From Prevotellaceae bacterium UBA1710 (GTDB lineage: Bacteria; Bacteroidota; Bacteroidia; Bacteroidales; Bacteroidaceae), in contig DCJC01000036.1 of the NCBI GenBank assembly GCA_002317355.1, positions 1 through 18,667 on the forward strand: a DNA stretch of 18,667 nt, read 5' to 3'. Positions within the stretch are counted from its first letter, which is position 1; the number at the start of each line of letters is the position of its first letter. The notes under the pieces are model-generated. The model did not search any database and was not told the origin of the DNA. It was given only the letters and a program-made list of their open reading frames with translations. The translations under genes were made by a program, and so were the position numbers. Shown here piece by piece: positions 1-7,212 of the stretch.

Positions 1-137
1 GAAGCAATATTTTCCTCAATTGAATAATTGATAATATTTTATGCGTCAGAGACGCAATTTTATGACTTCGTCAATTTTCTTAGGCGCAAGCCATTTTCCT
101 GCGATAGCATAATCCAACACTCCAAATCCCTGAAGAA

Positions 138-540
138 AAAAAGATTTTTTAAGAAAACCTACACCCCTACATCCAAAACGCTGCAACAACCACAATTTCA
201 ACATGTTGCACGGTTCATTCACCATCACAAACCTACATGAAACCTACATGCAAGCCTACATCAAAAAGCGTATAAGTATCAGATAATAAAGGCGTTACCG
301 AGGTCATTTACTTACCATTTAGTTTTTTACTCATTTGCGCTATTATGTATTTTTATTTAAAACAAGCACGCAAACATCTGAATACCAATAATATAGCATC
401 GTTACGAATGTAGGATGCATGTAGGGTGCATGTAGGGTTAGAAGAGGTAAATTATCCGCATAAAGCACTAACAGAAAGTTAGTTACAGCGTTCCGAATGT
501 AGGGATGTAGGGTTTCTTGAAATTTCTTTTTTTCTCTGAT
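138..540. repeat. Large imperfect palindrome with nested inverted iteron-like CCTACAT motifs
   Basis: No convincing gene lies in 1-640. CCTACAC/CCTACAT at 158-164 and 166-172 is mirrored by ATGTAGG at 497-503 and 505-511. Three CCTACAT at 232, 243 and 255 are mirrored by three ATGTAGG at 408, 419 and 430, with 11-12 bp steps. Similarity extends beyond the motifs: the reverse complement of about 138-195 resembles 484-540, including AGCGTT and a T-rich run. The centre, about 280-400, is A/T-rich. The short reading frames here (for example 28-240 plus, 483-719 minus) are by-products of the repeats. The layout resembles a replication origin with opposed iterons, or a cruciform element, but its function is inference. 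Confidence 0.6.
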
Positions 541-646
541 ACAAAATGCAGATACCAAACATTCCGGCACATCATTGCAAAAGATAAAAAAGCGTAAAAA
601 TTGGGGATGTCTGTAGGAAAATTAGTGGAATTAGAATAAAAAATTG

Positions 647-654
647 TACTTTTG
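647..654 (+). promoter_or_regulatory. Bacteroidota -7 box (TACTTTTG) for the esterase
   Basis: This is an exact match to TAnnTTTG followed by CAG. No TTG is found 19-21 bp upstream, so the -33 element is weak or absent. Transcription would start near 658-661 and give a leader of about 285 nt before the esterase. Confidence 0.5.
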
Positions 655-657
655 CAG

Positions 658-872
658 AAGTACTTACTCAACTTTCGCAAACTCCAGTTGAGTCTAAATT
701 CTTCGCATAGCTCAGGCACTGCGTGGAGTCCAAATTACAAGGTACAAATTACCTGTTTTGAACCTGGAACTGTCATGTTACCAGCACCTGGAGACACAAA
801 AAGGTAACAAGGTAATTGGTAATTTGTAATTGGTAATCAACAAGTTGAGTACATGCGAAACTTGTAGTACTT
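658..872. repeat. Terminally inverted element / structured leader upstream of the esterase
   Basis: The left end AAGTACT (658-664) and ACTCAACTT (666-674) recurs inverted as AAGTTGAGT (842-850) and AGTACTT (866-872). ACTCAACT (666-673) can instead pair locally with AGTTGAGT (686-693), and ACTCCA (681-686) with TGGAGT (724-729), so mutually exclusive folds exist. Between the ends are heptamer runs: AAATTAC-type units at 732-752, and GGTAATT-type units at 803-809 and 811-838, which are roughly inverted relative to each other. It could be a miniature inverted-repeat element or a regulatory 5' leader. Confidence 0.5.
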
Positions 873-944
873 ATTATAACATAGTGTATGCAGAAGAATC
901 TAAACAATAGAGAACTGCATTCTACCAAACCTAAATTAATAGAA

Positions 945-2126
945 ATGTTTAAAAAAATTCAGATGATGGCAATCGCACTCACGATGTGTGGTGCAGCCAG
1001 TGCTCAACAATCAAACGTTAATCTATGTCATAACCCGCAGAAGGATACTGAAGGTCTGGTGCCTTTCAGCGCTTCGCTCAACTCTCCACAGGTGAATGAT
1101 GACCAAACCGTCATCTTCCGTATCAAGGCGCCTCAGGCAAGTGAGGTGAAGTTGTCTGGTGCTATGCTTACTGTGATGCACGAGAAGAGCCCAATGCCTT
1201 TCACAAAGGGTGAAGACGGCATCTGGACACTCAAGATCGGTCCTCTGCCTGTGGATATGTATCAGTATAACATCATTATTGATGGTGTGAGCATGGCTGA
1301 TCCAAACAATACATACGCTTCTTTTACGGCTATGCCACCATATAGCGAGCTCATCATCCATGGCGATGGTCCTCAATGGTATGATGCAAAGCCTGTGCCT
1401 CATGGTTCAATTACACGTCATATCTACACAAGTTCTGTAACTGGTGGCGAGCGTGACATGTACGTTTATACCCCTCCTACGTTCGACCCAAATAAGAAGT
1501 ACCCTGTACTCTATCTCATGGGAGGTAGTGGTGAGCTGCCTTCCAACTGGATGTATGACGGTCGTGTGAACTTCATCATGGATAATCTCCTTGCTGAGGG
1601 TAAGGCTACTCCGATGATTATTGCTATCATAAACAATCAGGTGGTGCATCGCAATCATCCAAAGCATGCAGACCTCACTTTCGATGTAATGGCTCGCGAG
1701 TTGCGTGATGTAATCGTTCCTTTCGTAGATAGTCATTATAACACTATTGCCAACCCACACGGTCGTGCTATCTCAGGTCTTTCTATGGGCGGTCGTCACA
1801 CTATGTTCAGCGGTATGGAGAGAAACCTCGACTTGTTTGCAAACTTCGGAGTTCTCAGCGCTGGTGATGCCGATCCTGCAAAGACAATGCCTACATTCAT
1901 GAATACTTCTAACGTGAATGATAAGGTGGACTATCTCTTCGTGGGACAGGGAACTGAAGAGGAGTCAGGCTTCTTCAACGTTCGTGTAAAAGGCTTTACA
2001 GATGCCTTGAAGGCTCGTAACATCAACCACGAATACTACGCAGGAGGCCATGGCGGTCACGACTGGTCAACATGGCGCCATCTGCTCTACTACAGATTCC
2101 TTCCAAATCTGTTTAAGAAGAAGTAA
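945..2126 (+). CDS. Secreted CE1-type esterase with N-terminal CBM48-like domain
   Basis: Alpha/beta-hydrolase of the esterase D / feruloyl and acetyl xylan esterase type, probably removing ester groups from plant polysaccharide in the periplasm or at the cell surface. I start at 945 rather than the in-frame ATG at 888 because it gives a clean signal peptide (KK, hydrophobic stretch, cleavage after ASA at residue 20); the ORF from 888 would bury it behind 19 polar residues. Residues about 50-120 look like the beta-sandwich (E-set/CBM48) domain that precedes such esterases. Residues about 155-390 are the hydrolase: nucleophile Ser280 in GLSMGG (278-283) and a likely catalytic His372 in GGHDW. 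The acid is probably in or near GTEEE (336-340) but is uncertain. The 393 aa length is normal. It stands alone, convergent with the next gene. The exact substrate cannot be read from sequence. Confidence 0.9.
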   Translation: MFKKIQMMAIALTMCGAASAQQSNVNLCHNPQKDTEGLVPFSASLNSPQVNDDQTVIFRIKAPQASEVKLSGAMLTVMHEKSPMPFTKGEDGIWTLKIGPLPVDMYQYNIIIDGVSMADPNNTYASFTAMPPYSELIIHGDGPQWYDAKPVPHGSITRHIYTSSVTGGERDMYVYTPPTFDPNKKYPVLYLMGGSGELPSNWMYDGRVNFIMDNLLAEGKATPMIIAIINNQVVHRNHPKHADLTFDVMARELRDVIVPFVDSHYNTIANPHGRAISGLSMGGRHTMFSGMERNLDLFANFGVLSAGDADPAKTMPTFMNTSNVNDKVDYLFVGQGTEEESGFFNVRVKGFTDALKARNINHEYYAGGHGGHDWSTWRHLLYYRFLPNLFKKK

Positions 2127-2202
2127 ACGGCCCCTTTCCCCGAAACGGAGCAAGGGAATAGATACGCTATTCAAATCATGCCTTTTCAACAAAGGAAACA
2201 TA

Positions 2203-2240
2203 TAAGCCTCTTCACGAAAATTCGATCGTGAAGAGGCTTA
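2203..2240. terminator. Strong hairpin between convergent genes (bidirectional terminator candidate)
   Basis: A 15-bp perfect stem (2203-2217 with 2226-2240; TAAGCCTCTTCACGA) encloses an 8-nt loop. It lies 76 bp after the esterase stop and 58 bp from the end of the convergent pseudouridine synthase gene. No long T-run follows on either strand, so termination may be imperfect. Confidence 0.6.
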
Positions 2241-2263
2241 ATGTTTATCATACTATCGACACT

Positions 2264-2296
2264 CTTCCCTAATGGGAAGGGAACGGGGGCTGGGGG
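2264..2296. repeat. G-rich hairpin repeat next to a stop codon
   Basis: CTTCCC-TAAT-GGGAAG (2264-2279) is followed by runs of G to 2296, three bases from the minus-strand stop codon at 2299-2301. The same plan (C-run hairpin, 4-nt loop, then GGGGG) is seen at 8281-8309 and inside the gene at 2697-2733 and 3096-3165. Confidence 0.6.
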
Positions 2297-2298
2297 GA

Positions 2299-3966
2299 TC
2301 AGGGCTGCACCCACTCAGGTAAGTGGGCGTTTATAGGGGTAGAGTATAGTCCTTCTATGCTTTGCGCATGAAGGTATAATCTCTTGGCATGGTGGCCATA
2401 TAGGTCATCGCCAAGAATAGGCATGCCGAGACCTTGTTTATCGGCACAATGTACGCGCAACTGATGTGTGCGACCGGTGATAGGACTAAGTTTAAGTAGC
2501 GAGCGAGGCTGACCTTCTACCTCTATGATGCCAATGACCTCATAGAGCGTGAGGGCTTCCTTACCGTTTTCTCTATCCACCTTCTGACAAGGACGGTTGA
2601 GGTAATCGGGAGATAATGGAAGGGATATCTCGCCCTTGGTACCAATAGGTTGAGGGAAAATGCCTTCGAGGAGGGCAAAGTAGGTTTTGAAAAAGGGGCC
2701 TCTCCCCCCGCCCTCCCCCGTAGGGAGGGAGCCCCATCCGGCGTCATGCTTCGCGACAAATAGCATCTGGAGTTTCTTATACACGGCCATTGTCTTGGCG
2801 GCAATAAGCACGCCTGAGGTCTGCATATCGAGACGATGAGCCATGATAAGCTCGGGATAGGCAGGTCGCATCTCACGGAGTATGTCGAGAGCACTCTTAC
2901 GCTTTGTCTTTCCCGGTACGCTGAGCATGCCTTCGGGCTTATCAACGACTATGATGTCGTCGTTCTCGAAAATGATGGGCAGAGTGGTGCGCTCTTCTGG
3001 TTGCTCAAGTGGGTTGGCATCAACATCAAGACCTTGTAGCATCCAGTCGAGGATGGGTTTGCAGCGGCTTTGGCAGGATTGGCGGTAGGAGAGGAGGCCT
3101 CTCCCCCCGCCCTCTGACACATACTCCGATGTTATCAACATCGGACTTCCCGTAGGGAGGGAGCCGGTGCGCGGAAGGGGGGTATCTAAAAGAGTGCCAT
3201 CTATAGTGAACTCGGCTATTTCGATTGCCTTCAAGCCTTTGAGATAGGCATACTGAAGGAGTTTTGGGGCACAACATTCGCCTGAGCCTGATGGTGGGAT
3301 GATGCATTTGGAGCCAGTTCGCTCTGCCCACTCGGAGAAGATGTCGAGGAGGTTCTTTTTCTCGCCCCGGGCATTAAGCATGACGAAGTGCTGGAATAGC
3401 CATTGCTGAAGCGAGTCGGAACGATGCTTACGCTCTTGCTTAAGGGCTGTGATACGGTCTTGGATTGTCTGGAGAGCATTTCGACACTCTCCTACCCTCT
3501 CATTCCAAACAGCCTTCTGACGACGATATTCTCCCTTCTCATGCTGTCGCTCACGACAATACGCTTCATATTCTGCAGACTCAGGGTTTATGTTGCGCGA
3601 AGGAGGCAGAACGGGTTTGGCAGCCTCAACGGCATAGAGAGTCTCACGAGCCTGACGAAGTTCATCAGAAGCTGATATGCGGTCTATCTCCTTATTGATT
3701 TCTACGATTTCTCTCTCGTGTGTCTTGAAATATCCGTTCTCGTCAAGGTAATCGAAAACGGGAGGCACGAATCCCTCTACATCATATCGCCCAAGCATCT
3801 GTCCAGAATAGGCGTAGAGAGTCTCACTATCGGTAATGAGGACTCCGAAGGTCTTGCCCTTTCGCACCTCCTCATGCCATTCCGGGTGATTACGGATTGC
3901 GTCCAGAATCACCAAGGAAGCTTGCTCACAACGAGCTGAGGGGGTGTAGTAGAAGGGGGAGTTCAT
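2299..3966 (-). CDS. RluA-family pseudouridine synthase carrying two in-frame repeat insertions
   Basis: Isomerises uridine to pseudouridine in rRNA or tRNA. The catalytic half (about 330-555) shows PEGMLSVPG (344-352), HRLDMQTSG (377-385) with catalytic Asp380, and GRTHQLRVH (498-506). The N-terminal 250 residues include a charged, probably coiled-coil stretch at about 85-180 and a Cys motif PPSGSGECC (224-232), the longer Bacteroidales form rather than the compact E. coli one. Two low-complexity insertions share GSLPTG...EGGGRG: residues 268-290 lie between the N-terminal part and the catalytic half, and residues 412-423 lie inside the catalytic domain, just before the FFKTYFALLEG strand. 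Both come from a DNA repeat (2697-2733, 3096-3165). The reading frame stays open. Whether the enzyme tolerates the loops is unknown. It follows the kinase gene on the same strand (78-bp gap). Confidence 0.88.
   Translation of the reverse strand: MNSPFYYTPSARCEQASLVILDAIRNHPEWHEEVRKGKTFGVLITDSETLYAYSGQMLGRYDVEGFVPPVFDYLDENGYFKTHEREIVEINKEIDRISASDELRQARETLYAVEAAKPVLPPSRNINPESAEYEAYCRERQHEKGEYRRQKAVWNERVGECRNALQTIQDRITALKQERKHRSDSLQQWLFQHFVMLNARGEKKNLLDIFSEWAERTGSKCIIPPSGSGECCAPKLLQYAYLKGLKAIEIAEFTIDGTLLDTPLPRTGSLPTGSPMLITSEYVSEGGGRGLLSYRQSCQSRCKPILDWMLQGLDVDANPLEQPEERTTLPIIFENDDIIVVDKPEGMLSVPGKTKRKSALDILREMRPAYPELIMAHRLDMQTSGVLIAAKTMAVYKKLQMLFVAKHDAGWGSLPTGEGGGRGPFFKTYFALLEGIFPQPIGTKGEISLPLSPDYLNRPCQKVDRENGKEALTLYEVIGIIEVEGQPRSLLKLSPITGRTHQLRVHCADKQGLGMPILGDDLYGHHAKRLYLHAQSIEGLYSTPINAHLPEWVQP
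2697..2733 (-). repeat. In-frame G-rich repeat, copy A (inside pseudouridine synthase gene)
   Basis: On the coding strand it reads from GGCTCCCTCCC to GGGGGGAGAGGCC, with CCCTCCC pairing GGGAGGG around a short loop. It encodes GSLPTGEGGGRG (residues 412-423). Several G-runs on the coding strand could form a G-quadruplex in the mRNA. Both ends are identical to copy B. Confidence 0.8.
3096..3165 (-). repeat. In-frame G-rich repeat, copy B, interrupted by a second palindrome
   Basis: The outer parts (3096-3114 and 3149-3165) match copy A base for base. Between them, 34 bp (3115-3148) replace a single base of copy A: net +33 bp, so the frame is kept and 11 residues are added (residues 268-290 in total). 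The inserted piece is almost all a separate hairpin repeat (3118-3148). Confidence 0.8.
3118..3148. repeat. 31-bp hairpin repeat, copy 1 (within coding sequence)
   Basis: A perfect stem TCCGATGTT / AACATCGGA with loop ATC, preceded by CACATAC and followed by CTT. A second copy with one mismatch lies at 18254-18284, about 15 kb away outside any gene. Confidence 0.85.
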
Positions 3967-3984
3967 GTTTTGGGATAAATAAAG

Positions 3985-4004
3985 CGCATCGGAAAACCGA
4001 TGCG
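3985..4004 (-). terminator. Hairpin between the kinase and pseudouridine synthase genes
   Basis: A perfect 8-bp stem CGCATCGG / CCGATGCG with a 4-nt loop, followed on the minus strand by GCTTTATTTAT. It lies 40 bp after the kinase stop and only 18 bp before the ATG at 3966, leaving no room for a promoter between. It is either a leaky terminator or a conditional hairpin in the leader. Confidence 0.55.
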
Positions 4005-4044
4005 AACTGTGGCAATGAATGCGAAAAGGGGTAAGAGGCTTCCT

Positions 4045-4857
4045 TTAAAGTTCTTCCAAATGACGCTCGAGCGGAATGCCTCTGTTCTTATCCTTGTTGT
4101 CCTTATTTGCCTCTATCCACTTGCTGAGGGTGTCCATGGCAATGCGGGCAGAATCCTTGAGCGAATCTCCACGGAGAAGGTGACCGTCAACAATGGCAGA
4201 AAAAATATCACCTGTTCCAGGGAAGTGAACAGGAATCTCGTCATAATGAAGAAGGAAATAATCGCCCTCGTAGCCAGCGACCACGTGAGAGCCATCCTTC
4301 ATCAGAACAGATGTGATGAGTACAGACTTAGCACCAAGGGCACGAAGTTTCTCAACGAGGGTACGCACCTCTTCCTCGGTAACGCCTTCGGCATTATAAG
4401 GAGTATCTGTGAGATAGCAAGCCTCTGTGTAGTTTGGGAAGATGAGATGAGCCACACTCACCATCTGACGCATGGAATTGATAGTAGAAGGCGTTACTCC
4501 ATTATAGAGTTTTCCCTCATCACCCATGATAGGGTCAACGAGAATCACGGTACCCTTCTCTGCTTCCTCACGACAATACTTAGCCACGATGGCTGCCTGA
4601 CGCTCAGAAGCGATGAAACCAGTAGCTATGGCATCAAAAGAGAAACCGAGTTCACGCCATACTGGGAATACACCAGTAATATAGTCGGTTGTCTCAAGAA
4701 TATTAAACTTGCCATAGTCGAGGGTGTTGCTGACGAGTGCCGTAGGGAGGTTATACACGAGGTTTCCCATGTACGAAAGAATAGGCAACATAGCTGCTGT
4801 AGCCACCTTGCCATATCCGCACATATCATTTATCAGAAGTATCTTATTGCCTTGCAT
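4045..4857 (-). CDS. Pyridoxamine kinase-like protein (PdxY/PdxK family)
   Basis: Ribokinase-fold vitamin B6 kinase, phosphorylating pyridoxal or pyridoxamine in the salvage route to pyridoxal phosphate. The 270 aa show the N-terminal strand KILLINDMCGYG (5-16), VDPIMGDEGKLY (107-118), PNYTEA (141-146) and the catalytic FPGTGDIFSA (212-221) with Asp217. I start at 4857: the frame is open to 4923, but a strong -7 box ends 5 bp before 4857, so the longer form would overlap the promoter. That makes the message essentially leaderless. The ThiD-like phosphomethylpyrimidine kinases share the fold, so substrate is inferred from overall similarity. Divergent from serB, another PLP-linked pathway gene (serine synthesis uses the PLP enzyme SerC). 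Confidence 0.87.
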   Translation of the reverse strand: MQGNKILLINDMCGYGKVATAAMLPILSYMGNLVYNLPTALVSNTLDYGKFNILETTDYITGVFPVWRELGFSFDAIATGFIASERQAAIVAKYCREEAEKGTVILVDPIMGDEGKLYNGVTPSTINSMRQMVSVAHLIFPNYTEACYLTDTPYNAEGVTEEEVRTLVEKLRALGAKSVLITSVLMKDGSHVVAGYEGDYFLLHYDEIPVHFPGTGDIFSAIVDGHLLRGDSLKDSARIAMDTLSKWIEANKDNKDKNRGIPLERHLEEL

Positions 4858-4862
4858 GGGTG

Positions 4863-4892
4863 CAAAGGTAATGAAATTCTGCCTCAAATCAA
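4863..4892 (-). promoter_or_regulatory. Promoter of the kinase gene (TTG-N19-TAnnTTTG)
   Basis: On the minus strand, TTG at 4892-4890, a 19-bp spacer, then TACCTTTG at 4870-4863. This is a full match to the Bacteroidota consensus. Only 5 bp separate it from the ATG. Confidence 0.8.
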
Positions 4893-4933
4893 AATAAATC
4901 ATCAAATATAAGTATTTTTTCAAATAAAAGCAC

Positions 4934-4941
4934 TACCTTTG
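4934..4941 (+). promoter_or_regulatory. -7 box of serB (TACCTTTG)
   Basis: An exact TAnnTTTG followed by CAG, 22 bp before the serB ATG, giving a short leader. No clear -33 TTG is present; the upstream DNA is A/T-rich. Confidence 0.65.
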
Positions 4942-4963
4942 CAGCCAGAAAACACTAAACGGA

Positions 4964-6205
4964 ATGGAAAATATCAAGCAAAAAGAAGAATTGATACTGC
5001 TTCGTATCACAGGTGAGGATCGTCCTGGACTAACAGCCAGCATCATGGCTATTCTTGCAAAATATGATGTCAACGTGCAGGATATCGGTCAGGCAGATAT
5101 TCACTCTACCCTCTCTCTCGGAATCCTTATCCGCGTTCAGGAGAAGTATTCTGGTTTTGTGATGAAGGAACTTCTCTTCAAGGCTACCGAACTCAATGTA
5201 AATATCGGTTTCATACCTATCACCATGGATCAATACGAGGACTGGGTGTCACGTCAAGGTAAGAACCGCTATATGCTCACCGTACTTGGTCGTAAGTTGG
5301 AGGCAAGGCAGATTGGTGCCGTCACACAGCTTATTGCCGATCAGGGACTTAATATCGATGCAATCATCCGACTATCAGGTCGCTCAAGCATAGAGCATCC
5401 ACGTGAGAATGCACGTGCTTGTATTCAGTTCTCGGTACGTGGTAATCCTACAGACAAGAACGAACTGCACGCTCAGCTTCTTCATCTCTCTTCGGAGATG
5501 GAGATAGACTGCTCTTTCCAGCGCGATAACATGTATCGCCGTATGCGTCGTCTCATCTGCTTCGATATGGATTCTACGCTCATTCAGGCAGAGGTTATCG
5601 ACGAGCTCGCACGTAAGCATGGCGTGTATGATCAGGTGGCAGCCATCACAGCTTCTGCCATGCGTGGTGAGATTGACTTCAAAGAGTCATTCACACAACG
5701 TTGTAAACTGCTCAAGGGATTGGATGTCAGCGTAATGCGCGAGATTGCAGAGAATCTTCCATTTACCGAGGGCGTTGACCGACTGATGTACGTTCTGAAG
5801 AAATATGGTTATAAGATTGCTATCCTTTCGGGTGGTTTCACTTTCTTCGGAGAGTATATACAGAAGAAATATGGTATCGACTATGTGTATGCCAACGAAC
5901 TTGAGATTGACGAGACTGGTCACCTCACGGGTAACTATGTAGGTGAGATTGTGGATGGTCGCAGAAAGGCTGAGCTCCTGAAGCTTATTGCGCAGGTGGA
6001 GAAGGTTGACTTGCAGCAGACTATCGCTGTAGGTGATGGTGCGAACGATCTCCCTATGCTCTCAGAGGCTGGTCTTGGAATCGCCTTCCACGCTAAACCA
6101 AAGGTGGTGGCTAATGCCGATCAGTCTATTAACACTCTCGGCCTCGATGGCGTGCTCTACTTCCTTGGCTTCAAGGACAGCTATCTTGACGAGAAAGCGC
6201 AGTAG
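4964..6205 (+). CDS. serB: Phosphoserine phosphatase with two N-terminal ACT domains
   Basis: Last step of serine synthesis: phosphoserine to serine plus phosphate, in the cytoplasm. ACT domain 1 covers about 9-85 (ITGEDRPGLTASI), ACT domain 2 about 102-185 (RYMLTVLGRKLEARQIGAV); these usually bind an amino acid for feedback control. The HAD phosphatase covers about 195-405: DMDST (201-205) with nucleophile Asp201 and acid Asp203, ILSGGF (287-292) as motif II, and GDGANDLPML (357-366) as the Mg-binding motif. Length 413 aa is typical for the ACT-fused form. It is divergent from the kinase gene and convergent with the RelA/SpoT gene. All key residues are present. Confidence 0.95.
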   Translation: MENIKQKEELILLRITGEDRPGLTASIMAILAKYDVNVQDIGQADIHSTLSLGILIRVQEKYSGFVMKELLFKATELNVNIGFIPITMDQYEDWVSRQGKNRYMLTVLGRKLEARQIGAVTQLIADQGLNIDAIIRLSGRSSIEHPRENARACIQFSVRGNPTDKNELHAQLLHLSSEMEIDCSFQRDNMYRRMRRLICFDMDSTLIQAEVIDELARKHGVYDQVAAITASAMRGEIDFKESFTQRCKLLKGLDVSVMREIAENLPFTEGVDRLMYVLKKYGYKIAILSGGFTFFGEYIQKKYGIDYVYANELEIDETGHLTGNYVGEIVDGRRKAELLKLIAQVEKVDLQQTIAVGDGANDLPMLSEAGLGIAFHAKPKVVANADQSINTLGLDGVLYFLGFKDSYLDEKAQ

Positions 6206-6211
6206 TTTTTT

Positions 6212-6313
6212 AGAGTAAAGTATAAAGGGTAAAGAGTAATGTAGATAGTTTGTGTGTGGAATTTCCATTCTCGTTCACTACTATCTACATTACTCTTTAC
6301 TCTTTACACTTTA
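6212..6313. repeat. Inverted heptamer arrays forming a long stem between convergent genes
   Basis: Four heptamers (AGAGTAA, AGTATAA, AGGGTAA, AGAGTAA; 6212-6239) then TGTAGATAGT are mirrored by ACTATCTACA and TTACTCT, TTACTCT, TTACACT (6290-6310). The arms pair over about 32 bp with only two or so mismatches. The left arm begins 6 bp after the serB stop; the right arm runs into the minus-strand stop codon at 6311-6313. It could act as a bidirectional terminator. Confidence 0.8.
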
Positions 6314-7189
6314 ATTCCGAATAAACCTCTCGAAAGCCTTCTGGAAGGCAGGGCTTTCAAGATTATTCAGGCCTTCATCCATGATGTCTATTCTATTGAT
6401 GAGGAACACAACGTTATCATAGTTGAGAGGTATTGCGTTCTCGTGACTAAGCAAAGCCATGACAAAGACCATACGGTCGGTTTGGGAGAGTTGACGGGCT
6501 ATGTCTGCATGGTTATCGAGGTAGTCCTTCAGCTCTTCGGATAAGTCATCATCTGCAAAGCGAAGGAGTAGTTTATTGCGAAGCATAGCATGATAGTTGC
6601 CAGTTACGAGGTTCTTCTGCGCCATCTCATGGAAGATAGCGCCCATGCTCCATTGAGCCGTTTCAAGAGTAGCAAAAACACCATTCAACTGACGGGAATA
6701 CGAATCACATCCATCCCAATCCTCTTTGCATTTATAGCGTAGGTCGTGCTCTACCTCATGCCATCCCTCAGAGAAGACCGTTCTTATCTGAATCTCATAC
6801 GTGTCATCAAGGTATGGGGCATACTCCTCTGGCAAGGCTTCACGAAACTCCTGCACATACTTCTCTGGTATCTTCTTGACGAGATTGAGACGCTGTGGCT
6901 GGAAGGTGGATACATCAGGCGTATCTACCGAACGATCAACAAGGTCACCTCCACAAAGGAACATCTCCATCGCCTCTACATCCTCCGAGAAATAAAGCAC
7001 GATTCTCACACCTATCATATCCTGTATCTTTGCTCCGGCACGATATTTATCGCCCTTGATCTGCATCTTATGCTCAAGTGAGCGAAGGCTCTTTGCCCTA
7101 CCAAAGATACGGAACATGATACCACTCTGACTCATTCTCTGGGATAGATCGCTAAGGATGCAATCCTTGATTTCTTCTAATGTGCGCAT
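6311..7189 (-). CDS. RelA/SpoT-domain protein, divergent small alarmone synthetase type
   Basis: Has the nucleotidyltransferase core of (p)ppGpp synthetases without hydrolase or ACT/TGS domains. Visible: FGRAKSLRSLEHKM (29-42, the basic ATP-binding stretch), IQDMIGVRIVLYF (55-67), and EIQIRTVFSEGWHEVEHDLRYK split as EIQIRT (132-137) and EVEHDLRYK (145-153). The usual GYxSxH-type motif between these blocks is missing; the stretch 88-110 reads as STFQPQRLNLVKKIP instead. The C-terminal half (160-292) is helical and unassigned. It may make an alarmone with altered substrate use, or be regulatory. It is last in the minus-strand block, 94 bp after tatC across a heptamer array, so it may be co-transcribed. 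Confidence 0.8.
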   Translation of the reverse strand: MRTLEEIKDCILSDLSQRMSQSGIMFRIFGRAKSLRSLEHKMQIKGDKYRAGAKIQDMIGVRIVLYFSEDVEAMEMFLCGGDLVDRSVDTPDVSTFQPQRLNLVKKIPEKYVQEFREALPEEYAPYLDDTYEIQIRTVFSEGWHEVEHDLRYKCKEDWDGCDSYSRQLNGVFATLETAQWSMGAIFHEMAQKNLVTGNYHAMLRNKLLLRFADDDLSEELKDYLDNHADIARQLSQTDRMVFVMALLSHENAIPLNYDNVVFLINRIDIMDEGLNNLESPAFQKAFERFIRN

Positions 7190-7212
7190 AGATTATATAG
7201 ATTAATTTTGTT

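Noticed and set aside
158..511. CRISPR-like repeats (CCTACAT / ATGTAGG)
   Set aside because: Units of 7 bp at 8-12 bp steps, in opposite orientations and with no spacers, do not fit a CRISPR array; no cas genes are seen.
28..719. Short reading frames on both strands (28-240 plus, 46-228, 343-570 and 483-719 minus)
   Set aside because: They translate the inverted repeats of the region (for example FKKTYTPT and FKKPYIPT), overlap one another and lack any family signature or start signals.
2299..3966. Pseudouridine synthase gene as a pseudogene because of the repeat insertions
   Set aside because: Both insertions keep the frame and all catalytic motifs are present; the gene is better called intact with unusual loops.
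4000..4911. Plus-strand frame of 303 codons
   Set aside because: It lies opposite the kinase gene, whose catalytic motifs and promoter are clear; its own protein shows no recognisable domain.
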